DNA of 64,000 nt from Chitinophaga sp. Lineage in GTDB: Bacteria > Bacteroidota > Bacteroidia > Chitinophagales > Chitinophagaceae. The DNA lies in assembly GCF_019236475.1 (NCBI RefSeq), contig NZ_JAFAIX010000005.1, positions 310,001-374,000 of the forward strand. The letters are read 5' to 3'. The notes beneath the pieces are model-generated. The model did not search any database. It saw nothing but the letters and a program-made list of their open reading frames with translations, and had not been told where the DNA came from. Positions 63,554-64,000 of the stretch are shown here, in pieces (position 1 is the first letter of the stretch; the number at the start of each line of letters is the position of its first letter). A program made the translations under genes and the position numbers.

Positions 63554-64000
63554 ATGCAAACTATTCTGGTTCTAACCGACTTCTCTGACACAGCCTTTCA
63601 TGCAGCCGAGTATGCCTGCTTCTTGGCCAAATATTACAATACCCAACAACTGATCTTACTCAACAGTTATTTTATTCATCCAACTGCACTTGCCAACCAG
63701 CCCGTAGTAGCGATGAGCGTTCCGGATCTTCAGGCAGAAAGTGAAAAATTATTGCAAGACTGGCAAACCAAGCTCAGTGTAATTACTAATGATACCACTA
63801 CCATACGTAGTATCAGCACCAATCTTCCTATCAACGAAGTGCTAGATGAGATCAGTAAAAGCGAAGAGGTACGTTTGACGGTAATGGGTATGAAAGGTAA
63901 ATCCAATCTGGAAAAAGTATTGGTAGGTAGTACGGCCATCCGCACAATGGGGCAAATCAATCTACCACTGATGCTGATCCCCGTGGATGCTCCGATCACC
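63554..64000 (+). CDS. Universal stress protein (UspA family), 5' part
   Basis: An open frame of 149 codons from ATG 63554 runs off the end of the window. It begins MQTILVLTDFSDTAFHAAEY, the standard UspA first strand and helix. It then has LILLNSYFIHP and the nucleotide-binding loop region VTVMGMKG followed by VLVGSTAIRTMGQINLPLML, which corresponds to G-x2-G-x9-G-S/T. Many Bacteroidota proteins are two such domains in tandem, so this may be the first half. It supports survival under stress and may bind ATP. It is divergent from the quinone oxidoreductase gene. Confidence 0.85.
   Translation, partial: MQTILVLTDFSDTAFHAAEYACFLAKYYNTQQLILLNSYFIHPTALANQPVVAMSVPDLQAESEKLLQDWQTKLSVITNDTTTIRSISTNLPINEVLDEISKSEEVRLTVMGMKGKSNLEKVLVGSTAIRTMGQINLPLMLIPVDAPIT

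Noticed and set aside
63394..63591. A 65-codon minus-strand frame before the stress-protein gene
   Set aside because: It overlaps the clear UspA start, has no protein-like features, and is explained as a shadow frame.

Overview
The window looks like chromosome of a Bacteroidota bacterium, most likely of the family Chitinophagaceae (Chitinophaga-like). The reasons are two SusC/SusD pairs next to a hybrid two-component sensor, a PorP/SprF-type secretion protein beside a giant surface protein with a type IX (type B) C-terminal sorting domain, a TonB-dependent/RND-rich gene set, and repeated matches to the Bacteroidota promoter TTG-N18-20-TAnnTTTG. No rRNA, tRNA, CRISPR array or insertion sequence was seen.

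Layout. 1-0.6 kb: 3' end of a SAM methyltransferase. 0.7-6.7 kb (minus): a CzcA/CusA-type metal efflux system in which the RND pump and its TolC partner are one polypeptide, with a lipoprotein adaptor and a small acidic exported protein upstream. 6.8-12 kb: single genes (GNAT acetyltransferase, unknown exported protein, 2OG-Fe(II) oxygenase, TlpA-like thioredoxin, sulfatase). 12-26 kb (minus): a three-gene operon of a 3630-residue adhesin-like protein with 22 DUF11 repeats, PorP/SprF and a PorE-like TPR-PD40-OmpA protein. This is read as one export and anchoring unit. 26.3-28.7 kb: isochorismatase-fold hydrolase plus MarR regulator, a divergent unknown gene, and a receiver-like protein lacking its phospho-acceptor.

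28.8-45 kb (plus): a polysaccharide utilisation locus. It has a hybrid sensor/regulator, a CHRD lipoprotein, SusC-SusD, a second SusC-SusD and a GH29 fucosidase. Downstream on the minus strand are a GH20 hexosaminidase and a beta-helix GH28-like protein, so the likely target is a fucose- and N-acetylhexosamine-containing glycan. A DUF3037/HipA-like kinase pair sits between those two. 51-53 kb: thiolase and a divergent AraC regulator. 53.2-54.8 kb (minus): an AT-rich cassette of small, mostly membrane ORFs behind a perfect promoter. This is the least explained segment and the best candidate for an undescribed system. 55-60.7 kb: an SDR enzyme and a TolC-EmrA-EmrB-like efflux operon with a divergent AraC regulator. 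60.7-64 kb: a small protein plus methyltransferase, a Crp/Fnr regulator whose leader carries a perfect FNR-type box, a quinone oxidoreductase, and the start of a universal stress protein.

Gene starts were moved downstream of the longest frame wherever a signal peptide, family N terminus or promoter made the longer start unlikely. Family names come from recognised motifs, not from a database search. Residue numbers are counted by hand and may be off by one or two.
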